Assembly (NCBI GenBank): GCA_009787915.1
Contig: WQSK01000070.1
Location: forward strand, 1 to 5,245
DNA from: Bacillota bacterium
GTDB taxonomy: Bacteria; Bacillota; Clostridia; Christensenellales; UBA1242
Length of the DNA: 5,245 nt
Direction of reading: 5' to 3'
Both the position numbers and the translations under genes were made by a program. The notes under the pieces were generated by a model that saw only the letters and a list, made by a program, of their open reading frames with translations, made no database searches and was not told the origin of the DNA. Below, piece after piece: positions 4,843-5,245 of this stretch. Every line of letters starts with the position of its first letter. Positions within the stretch are counted from its first letter, which is position 1.

Positions 4843-5245
4843 GAGGGAGTCCAGATATCCCACTAGGCGAAAACTTGTAAAGTTAGACTCTAATGGAAAT
4901 CCAGTTGGGGAACAATTGATTGTTTCGATAATAAGAGATGATGAAGTTGAGGGAGTAAAACGTGGAAGAGAAGGAACTCCAATTTGTGCGGAAGCCCTTA
5001 ATGAGATGTTAGAGAATGCTGAAAAAGCACTGGCAAAATCCGAAGAGGCAAAAGCAACAGCAAAAGAGGCCAATGAAAATTTTGTCAATGTGGTAGCAAA
5101 CGTCAAAATTATAAATAATGCAGCAGGTGTTGCGCTTGCCAATTCACAGGCTGCGCAGTACACAGCCGAGGCTACAAAGAGCGCAGTCAAACGACTTGAG
5201 GACCGTGTAGCAGATGGAGGTACAACCGTGAGGGTCAACAATGTT
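4823..5245 (+). CDS. Phage tail-fibre / baseplate-like protein, N-terminal part (cut by window end)
   Basis: A 141-codon open frame reaches the last base without a stop. ATG 4823 has AAAGGAG (4806-4812) 10 nt upstream. Residues 1-44 form a charged N-terminal module starting RFIERESRYPTRR, with LDSNGNPVGEQLIV at 21-34. GTPICAEALNEMLENAE (51-67) strongly recalls the EGTPLNAENLN-type segment common in tail-fibre and receptor-binding proteins of Firmicutes phages. Residues 58-130 are an Ala/Glu/Lys/Asn-rich helical coiled coil, expected for a fibre shaft, followed by DGGTTVRVNNV, where a beta-rich domain may begin. Particle attachment through the N-terminus and receptor binding through the missing C-terminus would be typical. 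Phage, prophage or tailocin origin is inferred; a bacterial surface protein of similar build is the alternative. Confidence 0.75.
   Translation, partial: MEKRFIERESRYPTRRKLVKLDSNGNPVGEQLIVSIIRDDEVEGVKRGREGTPICAEALNEMLENAEKALAKSEEAKATAKEANENFVNVVANVKIINNAAGVALANSQAAQYTAEATKSAVKRLEDRVADGGTTVRVNNV

Noticed and set aside
4651..5241. Minus-strand ORF of 196 codons
   Set aside because: It is antisense to the tail-fibre-like gene, whose Ala/Glu coiled-coil codons leave the opposite frame free of stops. It begins in low-complexity Ser/Ala/Leu sequence and has no family resemblance.

Overview
The window looks like chromosomal or prophage-bearing DNA from a low-to-moderate-GC Gram-positive bacterium, most likely an uncultured Bacillota (Clostridia-like) organism. 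The reasons are the strong AGGAG-type ribosome sites, ATGA gene overlaps, an XRE regulator followed by membrane and secreted proteins, and a tail-fibre-like gene of the type seen in Firmicutes phages. This assignment is inference; no taxonomic marker gene is present.

Layout. Bases 1-80 are a perfect array of 16 GACAG units, cut by the window edge, leading in frame into a membrane-anchored glycosyltransferase gene (to 1351) that resembles the GT80 bacterial sialyltransferases. Pentamer gain or loss would shift its frame, so it looks like a phase-variable surface-glycan gene. Bases 1352-1700 hold no convincing protein gene. They contain a plus-strand promoter, a chain of RNA-like folds (a 6-bp hairpin, the 5' half of a tRNA-Gly-like sequence, a potential H-type pseudoknot), a 9-bp direct repeat, a perfect inverted repeat and a good intrinsic terminator. 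I read this as a possible stand-alone structured RNA of about 275 nt. A small minus-strand gene of unknown function follows (1701-2075).

A divergent control region (2076-2268) with operator-like repeats leads into a tight three-gene plus-strand operon. It encodes an XRE DNA-binding protein, a single-pass membrane protein with a tandem 28-residue cytoplasmic repeat and a large extracellular domain, and a secreted C39/papain-like cysteine peptidase. The spacing is 2 nt, then a 4-nt ATGA overlap, so the three are probably co-produced. They may form a regulator / membrane sensor / exported peptidase module; I do not recognise it as a named system. A TAGTT..AACTA dyad occurs upstream of the regulator and again just after the peptidase gene.

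From about 4400 to the end the content is phage- or tailocin-like. There is a small helix-turn-helix protein, a 29-residue ORF, and the start of a tail-fibre-like gene whose N-terminus is a sequence relative of that small ORF and overlaps it. The window ends inside this gene.
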